Below, in pieces: positions 21,331-30,833 of a stretch of 60,000 nt of DNA; position 1 is the stretch's first letter; every line of letters begins with the position of its first letter. A program made the translations under genes and the position numbers. Location: positions 13,778,978 to 13,838,977 of the forward strand of contig CM043961.1 of NCBI GenBank assembly GCA_014529385.2, in the 5' to 3' direction. The DNA is from Adiantum capillus-veneris (taxonomy: Eukaryota > Streptophyta > Polypodiopsida > Polypodiales > Pteridaceae). The notes beneath the pieces are model-generated. The model was not told the DNA's origin. It did not search any database and saw only the letters and a list, made by a program, of their open reading frames with translations.

Positions 21331-23925
21331 TCAATCGGGAATCAAATGAGTAATTCCACATTCTGGGCAATACACATTGACTCTAATGATTTCATCATGA
21401 GGACAGTCTCTCAGCCAATGGTCTTCGCCACACTTGTAACAGTGTCCCTTGGGTTGTTGAGGTGCTCCTTGAGCCCCTCTTTGCTAGTAAGCATGTCTCT
21501 GTCCGCCCATGCCTCCATTGGCTATGAACATCAGTGTTCGTTCATCTAGGCTATATCTTTCTTCTCCTACGGCCTGTGCAGCAAGTGGTGGTCCTTGATT
21601 CCCTATCATGCTCCATGGTTCTGGTGTCGAGGGCTCTTCTGGTGGGTAATAGACAGGGTTTGCCGCATATCCATTGGGATCTTCATAATATGCATGCATA
21701 GGCTCCAAAGCCTTTTCTTTTGATTCAGTTACCGTTTGTGTGTATCTTATACCAACTGGTCGTAATCCTGGTAGGGGTGGTTGTTGCCCCAACATCGGTT
21801 GTGGTCTTTCTACACCTACAGGTCCTGGTAAGTTTCCTGCTTGATATCTAGGCATCGGTGGTACTTGAGGGGAAGCTACTGGAGCGTGGGGAGCATAAGG
21901 TCTCTCTCTCACATATCCCTTGTTATAATAACATTCCTTGGTCCCATGGTTTGTCTATTTTTGTTCATTAGCACACCACTTGGGCTGTTTAGCCTGAGGT
22001 TTGGCATACAAGTTGATCTTTTTTAGCACTTCATCTACGAGCTGCTCCTGGTTCACCGCTATTTCTCCTTTCGTCTTGGAAGACTTGCTCCCACTTTGCT
22101 GTGATGATGAATCGTCGTCAAGGTCTTTGAACTCCCCTTCTTTGTAGACCGCACAATTGTCCACAAGGTACAGAGCCTCCTTGGTCAACTCATTCAACGT
22201 CGTGCTCCTCTTCATATGCAAGTCTTTCTGGAGATCTGCATTTCTTAGTCCTTGGATGAATATCAGCATAAGTCTGGACTGAGTTGGCAGTTCTTCAACA
22301 GGACAGAACTTAACATATATTTTTAGTCTTAGGGCTGCCTTCCGTACAGATTCTCCATCTTTTTGTTTGAATTTATGGATTTGTGAGACGGTATTATGAG
22401 CTATTCCCCTTTGAGAGAATTCCTCAATAAACTCATCAAACACTTCCTCCATCGACTCAAAGTCTCTACGCTCTACCGAGTCAAACCAAGTTGCATCATC
22501 AACCTCTAGGGTTAGTCCAAACCCTGCAAATTGGGTAGGAAAATCTAACACCTCTTCGGCTCTAATTACACGCACAAAGGCTGCTACATGATCTCTTCGG
22601 TCTCTGTTTCCTGTGTATTTCTTGTTTACCCATTTTTGCACTTGAGAAGGTCTAATTCTGCGATGGTCTACAAACCTCATCATTGGATCACCCCGTCCAA
22701 GTCGATACACCTCCTCAGGCCTTCTGTAATAGGCTGGTTCCTCTCCCAACGGTTCTCCTAAGCCATAATTTCTAACGGTTCTCGCTGGAGGTGGTTCATC
22801 TCTTCGAACTTGTTCCATGGGTGGTCCTCCAGGCTCGGTCGACCCTTGTGTCTTACTCTTTGCTTGATATCTTGAATAGTGTGGTGGTTCTTGCAAATCC
22901 CTGAGCCCTCGTGTGGCTTGATAATCGTCTGGGTTTCGGTCTGGTTCCATTGTTGCACTTTGTCGAAGCCATGCCTGCAATGATGGCTGGTTTGCTGGTT
23001 GGTCTTGGTTGTTGAATGCTTGCGGTCTGGTGGAATGTGAGGTAGTGTCATACTCATCTGAAAATGGATTTGTTGACTTGCTCGGGATGTGGACGGCTCT
23101 CGTCATTTCCTCAGGGGCATATGCTAATGCTCCTGGACCTGTTGCTCTTTCTACTTCCTCTGGGAGAATACGCTGGTATTCTTGCCCGTATCTATCAACA
23201 AAAACTATGCCCTTCCCCGTAGCAGTTTCATAAGAGAATAAGTAGAGAACCTTGTCTTTGCTTAGCTCGTTTACATATGGTTCTTTGCTGCGAAAGTAAG
23301 AGACAATACTCTCACTTTCATGTTTTTAGATTCCCACATTCTCGTTATAAGTTGGAATCCTGGTTGTTTTCTTATCGTACATAAAAATAGCTTCGGGCCG
23401 ATCAATGTTTGGTGGCGGTTCTTGAGTTTTTGAAACCATTTTCCCTTTTGCCACGTTATCTCGATATCTATTGTAATCTTCAGGGTTAGTAACTATTAGA
23501 TAGTGGTTCCCCTCTTCGTCTCGGAATCTATCTCCATCATCATATACTCGGATTATCTCCAATCTTTGAGCTAGCCTCTCTTCGATACAAATGCACTTGC
23601 GGCCTCGATAGTCAGAATAGACTAGGGCTCCCCTCGAGTTGGTTCCTTCTAAGAAGATCACAGTGAGACTGGAATCATTCAAAGGATTTTGGGAGGTGCT
23701 TCCTACTCGCATAGGTCCATCATAGGTGAAACCTCCTGGCTATTGACTACCCATCATGAAGAAAGATTTGTCTGACGAAGTGTCAGTATCACTACCTTCC
23801 TCAATAATTGGTGCTAGCGGATCTAGCCTTACCTGAGTTACACTCTCTTCGGTGGACACTAAGTTACCTTGGTCACCCGCCACCTTCTGGTCTCTAACAA
23901 TGTATCTTCCGGATCTTAAATTCAT
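21331..23925 (-). pseudogene. Gag (element A), long, with two Cys/His motifs
   Basis: One frame of about 865 codons from the ATG at 23923-23925, with stops at 23740 (TAG), 23326 (TAA), 21955 (TAG) and 21484 (TAG) and ending at a TGA at 21331. The Gag core is around WFDSVERRDFESMEEVFDEF, then FKQKDGESVRKAALRLK and LMLIFIQGLRNADLQKDL. The first Cys/His region (about 21920-21975, WCANEQK, stop, TNHGTKEC) resembles the knuckle of Tat-type Gags. The second, at 21403-21441, is CYKCGEDHWLRDC, spaced CX2CX3HX4C, one residue short of the usual CX2CX4HX4C. A further CPEC follows at the end. The roughly 400 residues before the core are unrecognised. Confidence 0.8.
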
Positions 23926-24347
23926 CAAACTTATCCATGCAATTTATCACAAATTCAACCACTCACCTGGCAATGGGTCATTTTCTACACAACTTCTTGC
24001 CCTGTTGATGAATATTCCTGTACACAAGCGTTTTAATTTCGACAATTGAATCAAAGCATTTATCTGCTAGAGGTTATCTTAGTAATGATTGGTATAACTG
24101 GAGAGTTAATCTCAACCACTACTGTATTTTATACACTGCTGATGTTCTGGATTAGGTTTGCTAATCTGGAACAATACTTCCCTCTGATGTTGGCCAATTT
24201 ACGCGAAAAAGTCTGAATTCAGTCTTTGCTTTGTCAAATGGACAAACAAGGTCCAAATTCACTTCTGAAAGAAGTTCTGGAACCCTTAAGCCAAATGGAA
24301 CCTCATTGTCTAGGCCTGGTCAAATTTTCTTTGCAGTATGCCCCGAT

Positions 24348-24371
24348 AGACATCCTACGCGTAGGATGTCT
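24348..24371. repeat. Leader palindrome copy 1 (perfect)
   Basis: AGACATCCTACG joined directly to CGTAGGATGTCT; all 12 base pairs match. Centre is ACGCGT. Confidence 0.97.
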
Positions 24372-24623
24372 CCTGCTGTGTTTTGCCTGGATTTTTGCAC
24401 TGTTGTTTCCCTTTGTTGTGTTGAGCTCACAGCTGCTTTGACTTTTTGATTTGGACACCTATTAGCTTGTCAATGAGTCAGAAATCTGTTCCAATGGCCT
24501 CTTGATGGTTTTGATCAGTCTAATCAACTCCAAATTAAACCAAAATTGACTAGGAGGCTTGCCTTAGGCTATATAACACCTTACTATGCTCAAAGTCAAA
24601 GTCTGGCTTCATTTTCATGCATT

Positions 24624-24647
24624 AGACATCCTACGCGTAGGATGTCT
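24624..24647. repeat. Leader palindrome copy 2 (perfect)
   Basis: Same 24 bp as copy 1; flanks differ. Confidence 0.97.
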
Positions 24648-24748
24648 TTTTCATCAGAATGGCTTAAAACTCAAAGCCCAAGCTCCCCTTGAGTTGCTGA
24701 TCACTTTGGGATACTTAGAATTTAGTTTGGAGTCCCAAATCACTCAGA

Positions 24749-24772
24749 AGACATCCTACACGTAGGATGTCT
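24749..24772. repeat. Leader palindrome copy 3 (one mismatch)
   Basis: Same as copy 1 except A for G at the last base of the left half, which breaks only the central pair. Confidence 0.97.
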
Positions 24773-25191
24773 TTTTGGCCTGTTTGACCCCAGATTTCTC
24801 CCACAACTTTCCTTGGATGTCAGTAACTCAGTGGTATGCTTAGATTTTGGTTTGGATGTCAAAAGTCCTAAATTTATGTTGTTTTTGCTTTTTTCAGTCA
24901 AAAGTGCTAAAGTCCGCTTTGAACCCAATTTTCTTACCCAAATGAGGTGAAACCCCTTTTAGTCACTCAATATATCATGCAAGACATGCTCATACAGCCA
25001 TCGTATAGTTTTGGTCTCAAATTAATGTTTTGGCACTATTTGGGTAGGATGTCTAGCAATTTCACTCTATCTGGCTTTATCCTGTCAAGATATGACAAAA
25101 TTTTCACTTTTCAATTGAAATTAGGGTAAACCCTACCTCCTGAACACACTTGTCAACTCAAAATTCCAAAATTCCTTCCAAATTGTCCTGT

Positions 25192-25215
25192 AGACATCCT
25201 ACGCGTAGGATGTCT
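25192..25215. repeat. Leader palindrome copy 4 (perfect)
   Basis: Same 24 bp as copy 1; about 550 bp from the 5' LTR. Confidence 0.97.
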
Positions 25216-25741
25216 CTTGGCTTAAAATTAAAGTTTTTCCTGACAGGAATGCTCCTGAAGCTCTGTAGATCTAGATCTATCAGAAACACTCACAACAATT
25301 TTTGGACTTCAATTAGGCTTTCACCCACACTTTTGCGTCTTTTACAAACTTGTAATGATTATACTAAGCAAGTGTACATGCATGAAATGCTCTAGATCTG
25401 AATCATGATGTCCTACTTACTCTACTCCTACCTATCATGAAGAAATGGTGATAATGGTGTTTTTGGTTTCTTTTTGGCCTCTCCGGACTCTCAAGCTCTC
25501 CTCTCACCGCTTCTACCACTCCAACTCCTACTCTAGAACTCGACTACTACCTAAAACTACCTAAGTCTACCTCTTCTACCTAAGTCGAAGGATCTAGGCC
25601 AGACACACGCTTCCTAGACTCCCTCTAAGACCTAGAGAGTCCTCCACCCTCTGATCCTATCTAAATGTAAAGCGAGACTCTTGGCAAGACAAAAATCCCA
25701 ATCCTCAAGGATTAGTCTCAGTCACCTACCTAAGGTTTTCG

Positions 25742-25759
25742 TCCCCGGGAGCGGCGCCA
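25742..25759 (-). promoter_or_regulatory. Element A primer-binding site, tRNA-Asp-like
   Basis: Minus strand TGGCGCCGCTCCCGGGGA, one base inside the 5' LTR. It matches 16 of 18 bases of the primer site TGGCGCCGTTGCCGGGGA attributed to plant tRNA-Asp in Athila-type elements. Confidence 0.88.
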
Positions 25760-25760
25760 A

Positions 25761-26683
25761 TGTTGGACGGATACGCCGCGATGGACGTCAGCACAACGAG
25801 AACTCACCTAACATATAATGTTAGCTAAGGACGAAGCTCGACCCGCAGGCGCGTGGAAGCAAGCATAAGGTGTCAACCTACACTCGACCGATTAATTCTT
25901 ACAGAGGTTTCTACCAATTGTCTAAGTCACAGCCTTCAAGAGTCCAAAAGAGGAAACTTCCTACAATGCTTTTTGGAGCCGAACACCCATCAAACGATCT
26001 CGAAACACCATAGAACTTGAAGGAGATCCTATTACTACCAATAGGTCACTCTCCCTAAGGTCTATGAACCAAAATCCCGACTCAAAACACCCGGTGCAGA
26101 AACGCGTAGGATGTCTGGCCGAAATTTGCAAGTCTCCGTTTCTGAAATCTAAAGTGTCTAATGTGTAGTTCTACTCGTTGTGAACGCGTGGATATGCTGC
26201 AATGCAAAATCGGACAACGTATGCTCACCTGAACAACCGATGAAGCTCGTAGAAGGAGCTCGCAAGACCGAACTGTACACGCGCAATGTAGGTATCGGCG
26301 CGTAGCTCTCATTGGGGGCAACACGCTGCACTTCTCCGCACTCGATTCCAACCACCGAAGCACACGTAGCGTCAAGATGAAGCTCTCACTCTCTCTCTTG
26401 TACACAGTACGCTCTCACAAACTTCAAACTTGTTTTGAAATGACAAAAGGTTTTTCATTAAGTTCAAAAAGTGGTATATATACCTTACCACTTCTCAAAC
26501 CCTAAAGTTCCAAAATCAACCATCTACTCATTCTAACTATCAAAACTGGGATACAATCTGGAAACTGATGTAAGTCCCAATATTTACAAGGTGAAAAATC
26601 GGGTTTTCCTCATTGAATGAATAATTACAAAAAATAATAGTTCCGAGTAGTTAGATGCCGTGGGGTGTGTCCAGCTTCTAACA
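25761..26683 (-). repeat. Element A LTR (5' LTR in coding order)
   Basis: 923 bp, same ends as 8879-9801. A TATATATA motif lies at 26475-26482 and a half palindrome at 26102-26116. The TSD CTTAC follows at 26684-26688. Confidence 0.95.
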
Positions 26684-26790
26684 CTTACTCAAGAAAATAA
26701 TAACATTGTGGAGAGTGAATATATGTGTACACCGTATTGCAGGGAGGGAGAGAGAGAGAATATAGTGGAGGGTGAAATAGAGTGCACAGA
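26684..26790 (-). repeat. LTR-C fragment, part 2, ending at a deletion junction
   Basis: Resumes the LTR-C sequence interrupted at 8878 (ACTCAAGAAAATAATAACATTGTGGAG) and matches 39530-39630 and 50085-50190. At GTGCACAGAA|CATTGGTTAAGG it leaves the LTR and joins sequence matching the C internal region near 48765. AGAACA is shared by both partners, so the junction has microhomology. Confidence 0.85.
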
Positions 26791-27508
26791 ACATTGGTTA
26801 AGGTAAAGAACATATCCTTGCACTTTAACATCGCCTTCTTGGATATTTTCCTTGACCCAAAGCTTTGGGTTGGTCATAAACCTATCAGACACTTGTGTTC
26901 GATGTTCAGGTTGAGCTTCAACATATAACTCCCACGCTACATAAGTGTTCGGTACAAGGTAGTCTCTAGTCCCCTTTTAAACTTGAACCACTTCAATTCC
27001 CCAATGAAAACTGAATCCAATCGCATAATTGAAAAATACTCTTTGTGCAAAATCACGTGGGAGTTCATCTAGACAATTAAGAAGATCCATCTAAAAACAA
27101 GACAAGGAGAGAGAAAACTTAGTACTCATGTGATCAAAATTGTGTCTATGCTTCTTTTATTCATCAAAATTTGATTTGTATGACTTCATTACAATATCAT
27201 GGGTGTCTCGGAGCTAATTCTCTAAATATTCTTTTAACTCTCATGATAGGGTATTCTCTCAGACCTCCCACGCGACAACATGGTCTGTAGTTATCTTCTA
27301 GTTTTTCTTTCCCTATGATAACTGCAAGAGATTCAAACTTCTTAGCAACTTCGATAATACTTAACGTTTGGGAGTGCATCGCCAAGTAGTAGAACATGTC
27401 TTCTAGGCCTAACCATATTCTGAGTTGAAGTAACCTGAGGTTGGCAAACCAATCCTTGGGCTGTCATCAATGTAGATAAAGAATTGACGAAAGGGTTCTT
27501 GATGACGG
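26791..27508 (-). mobile_element. Element C internal fragment with exon-like coding (copy 1)
   Basis: Matches 48765-49425. Read on the minus strand, an exon-like block begins at an ATG at 27088-27090 right after an acceptor-like TTTTTAG and gives MDLLNCLDELPRDFAQRVFF, then a stop, then AWELYVEAQPEHRTQVSDRF. A second block upstream (27197-27397) includes EKLEDNYRPCCRVGGLREYP. Family not recognised. Element B cuts this fragment at 27508; it continues at 38861. Confidence 0.7.
27505..27508. repeat. Target-site duplication of element B (left), ACGG
   Basis: ACGG precedes the TG of the 5' LTR and recurs after the CA of the 3' LTR at 38857-38860. Four bases, not five. Confidence 0.85.
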
Positions 27509-28571
27509 TGATAGCCGTTTTTCGGCTCTCCATAATTGCCATACTAGATTACTCCACCCTACCAAAATCACCCAAACACTATGGCTATCCCTACCATTTC
27601 ACTGCAAATAGGCGTGTGTGAGTTAGGGGGCTTTTCCTATATTTTCTTAAAAAACCCTCAGCTAGCTAGTCACTGGGCTAGGTGAGCCAAAATAAAAAAT
27701 AAAAAAAATAAAAAATAAAAGTATATTATGGCCTCTTTGTGTGTAAATATTTCATTGTATATATGGCCTAAATATAGGGATTTTTTATAATTATTTTGGT
27801 ATTTTATTTAAATATTTCTACTTAGGTGTGTGTTTTATTAAACCTATGTACACCTTCTTTCATCCTCTTACACCATAATTATATTTTTTGCCAATATGTA
27901 CATACTCTAACCTCATATTTTTCCTTTATACAAATCACTCCCACATTTTCACCCTCACCCTCGTGAAAACAAAAAATTGATTTCTACTCATTGGTTACTT
28001 TTATTATATTATTTACTTGCATACCTTTTCCTCTTTCACCCAAAATAATTCAAGGAGGGATCATATCATATGATTCCAATATCTTTCCATATCCATAACT
28101 CCTCCATATTTTTATTATTATTTTTACTCATTATTCTAACACCATGTGCTCATTGAGCTAAAGTCCATGAATAGTCCATACACTAGTCCCACCATGTATA
28201 TATTTCTTTATTCACCAATAATCCTCCTCCATGCATGTGTCAAGGGCAACTTGGATGCTTTGTATTATGATATGACAAAGGAGGGGCTCACTCTTGGATG
28301 CATTGTACAAATTCAACAAAGGAGGGGTCCACTAAAAGACTTTTGCAAGCATAAAAACAGGATTTTTGGTGAGAATTTTGGCACCTATCTCCACTCCGAA
28401 TTTGGAGCAGTGGTCAAAAGAGAAAATGTAGCCCACGCTCTGAATAATCACCTCAAATTTTTTCATGATTTTTGGAGCTACCAGCGGTGAGCTATGATTT
28501 TTTGAGTGGACCCCAGTCTGCCCACTTTTTTCACAAGTAGCCCCTAGTCTTCTCTCACCTCTTTCCACACT

Positions 28572-28606
<35 letters not shown>

Positions 28607-29147
28607 TTATCTCAATCCCTCACTCAAACCTGCACCTTCAATGGTTTCTCTCACCTTCTTCACCATTAACCTCCCCACTTACTCCCATAGCTCTCATATG
28701 AGCTCTCCATGTACATACACCATCTCTATGCCTCTCTCTATTACTTCCAAAGTACAATTCCATCTTACCCCTTATATATATACATAAATTCAGCATGTGT
28801 ACCATGATTAACCTCTGCAAATCAAGAGATATCATCAACGGAATTACCATTTTCATCGCGATAATCAACCTTGGCGGCGGTGGCGTAAAGAAGGGAAGAC
28901 GAAGAAGAAGGTCGATAGTCATTTTGAGAACCTACACAAGTAAGTCCAAAACTTCTTCAAGCTTCACCATCACAAGGATTTTCTCACTTCATTCAACCAT
29001 CTTACTTCAACCATCCACCTCATTCTACCCATTGTAAATGTAACATTAACTTTATAGTGATTACTAACACTAACCACTAACATACTAGCACAAAATAGCC
29101 ATTGACCTAACCATAAAAGACACCTCACCTCAAGACATGTGTATAGT

Positions 29148-29200
<53 letters not shown>

Positions 29201-29372
29201 CTTACTGACTTTCACCTTATTTACCATCAATAATGCTCTCTTTTGAGCCCACACCCATGACTCAAGCAGACAAAGAAGGCCCGCAATGTTTTGATATTCA
29301 AAAAATTCATAATCCTGATTTGTTAGCTTGTAAATTAGGATTTCCAATAATCTTTATGAGGGGTCTCCAACC

Positions 29373-29380
29373 TATAAATA
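29373..29380 (+). promoter_or_regulatory. LTR-B TATA box, TATAAATA
   Basis: In a CCAACCTATAAATAGGCCCCTC context. Conserved in all four LTR-B copies (also 38009-38016, 55413-55420 and 59573-59580), including the diverged ones. Transcription would start about 30 bp downstream. Confidence 0.75.
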
Positions 29381-29582
29381 GGCCCCTCTCCTTCTTGTAA
29401 AACAACCTCCAACATCTCACATAGCACCCCAACACTCTATGCGTGAGGAGAGACTTAGGTGTAGCAACCACTTGTGAGCTTCACTCTTGGTGTGAGAGAA
29501 GCCTTCAAGCTACACATTGCAAGTGAGAGAGCGTGAGTTCCAAAAATCTCAAAACCACTATTTTACATGCTCCTTCATCATC

Positions 29583-29588
29583 AATAAA
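29583..29588 (+). terminator. LTR-B polyadenylation signal candidate AATAAA
   Basis: CATCAATAAATTGAGG, about 200 bp after the TATA box and conserved in all LTR-B copies. With the TATA box it would bound a short R region. Confidence 0.55.
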
Positions 29589-30222
29589 TTGAGGTTTGGT
29601 GCATCAAAGGCGTGATTCGACGTTTAAATCTTCGTCCTTCCATTTGTGCAATAGGGTTTGGTAAATTCAAGGTGACTTGTGTATTTAGAGTTTTATCGGT
29701 TGATCTTGATTTTAGAAAGTGTTTTAGTGTGTTTTCCATTGCCAGTTTTGTGTCCATTGTAAGAGGGTATTGTGGTGAGAGGTCTCCCACACCCTAAGAC
29801 AGTGTGTGTGTGTTTTGGCAATGATTAGCAATCACTAAGCATTGAGTGAGTTTTGTACAAGTTCTACGATAGCATCATAACGAACCATCTCCATTTGCAA
29901 GTCACAAATAAGGTATTACGCAAGATCCTTCCCTCTCTCTCTTCCCTTTGCTCTAGCTCTCTCTGGTCCATTTCATGTGTGTCTTGGTGTGAGGTTGTTT
30001 GTGTGTGTTGTGTGGTGCATCTTCTTGGTTGTGCCAAAATTTCTCTTGCGTCCTAGTTCGCATACCATAACTAGGTGGTGCCCCTATCTTGTTTTGGTTT
30101 GGCTGTGGGTTTGTTGTTGTGTTGTGCTTGTGGTTGCCCCAGCCCCAATTGAGCAGCACGGGAGCCTTGAGGGGTGTTTAGAGGTCGCCTCTCTTGTTGC
30201 CCGCCCCGGACCGCCTCAATTT

Positions 30223-30240
30223 TGGTGCCCCCACTGAGGA
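30223..30240 (+). promoter_or_regulatory. Element B candidate primer-binding site
   Basis: TGGTGCCCCCACTGAGGA, four bases after the LTR end. It has the TGG start expected of a tRNA 3' end complement; the tRNA species was not identified. Confidence 0.6.
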
Positions 30241-30278
30241 AAGACTTGTGTATCTTTTTGTGTAGGTTCAACCTTTAG

Positions 30279-30774
30279 CATAGTCAAGTAGGTTGCATAA
30301 ATCACGAGAATTTGTATGATCCTTTCATTCCCATTGCAAGGCAAAAGGTACACATAATTGTTAGTACTAAGTTGCAATTTCAGCGAGTAATTCGTAGGAT
30401 TTTAGGTCCTCTTAGGTTGGCCGAGATAAACGCTTCAGTAAACCCTTTTATTTTGCCTCTGATTAGGTACGACCTTAGTTTGGACGTCTATATTTTTGTT
30501 TTGTTTTGAGTATTAGGTCATGCATAGACCATGGATAATGGCCCAGGAATAGAGGTTTTCCCCTTCCATTTCACTCCACACATTAGAATAAACATTGCAA
30601 TTAGTAGAAAAATCCATTTTCAACAACGTATGGTATTCATGTTTGGTGCCCAAAGAGTAGGAGAAATTCTCGCAGCACCAAACCCTGTCATTCTACCTCT
30701 TATTGATTATCATAGGTCATTTGATGTGAATATTTTTATTTTGTTGTAGAATAGATTGCAATTTAGAAAATATT
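30279..30774 (+). repeat. Tandem 240-bp repeat with parallel short frames in the element B leader
   Basis: Two units offset by exactly 240 bp. Both are open for about 65-75 codons in the Gag frame and close with a stop at the same aligned place (TGA 30507-30509, TAG 30747-30749). Shared protein pattern: FQ, then G, R, EI, then NPxILPLIxYxxSxDVxIFxL. Only the second has an ATG (30531). They might be upstream ORFs, a degraded N-terminal Gag extension, or a repeat without coding role. Confidence 0.65.
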
Positions 30775-30833
30775 ATTGTGTAAATCTTTTAAAGAAAGAA
30801 AAAACAAAAACGCGTCACTTTGAAATTAATTCA

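Larger units (their letters stand above)
23926..25741 (-). other. Element A 5' leader with four 24-bp palindromes
   Basis: 1.8 kb between the primer site and Gag, without a long minus-strand frame. It contains four copies of a 24-bp palindrome (AGACATCCTACG followed by its reverse complement) and a half copy GTAGGATGTCT at 25044-25054. The region otherwise looks unique. Confidence 0.9.
8879..26683 (-). mobile_element. Element A: 17.8-kb Ty3/gypsy retrotransposon with extra 3' coding
   Basis: Two 923-bp LTRs (8879-9801 and 25761-26683), both TG..CA, with CTTAC duplications. The primer site and polypurine tract sit at the expected inner edges for minus-strand transcription. Coding order is Gag, protease, RT, RNase H, integrase with duplicated zinc module, second protease-like domain, then a long extra frame. 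I count about 14 LTR differences by eye, near 1.5 percent. No chromodomain and no second RNase H are seen. The tRNA-Asp primer site and 3' extra ORF recall the plant Athila and Tat groups, but placement is tentative. Thirteen in-frame stops and about three frame changes show this copy is not autonomous. Confidence 0.93.
27509..30218 (+). repeat. Element B 5' LTR
   Basis: 2710 bp, starts TGATAGCCGTTTTTCGG and ends GGACCGCCTCA. Contains (AC)n at about 28574-28604, (CT)n at about 29151-29190, a TATA box at 29373-29380 and AATAAA at 29583-29588. Small open frames inside recur in the other LTR only because the LTRs are identical. Confidence 0.96.

Noticed and set aside
24348-25215. CRISPR-like array of palindromic repeats
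   Set aside because: Only four copies, irregular spacing of about 125-445 bp, eukaryotic retroelement context, and no associated genes.
28146-28490. 114-codon frame present identically at 36782-37126
   Set aside because: It is within the two LTRs of element B; in the solo LTR at 54.2 kb the frame is broken by an indel, so it is not a maintained gene.
29977-30237. Cys/Val-rich 86-codon frame with possible membrane character
   Set aside because: Part of LTR-B, repeated in every copy with different lengths and endings; no sign of selection.
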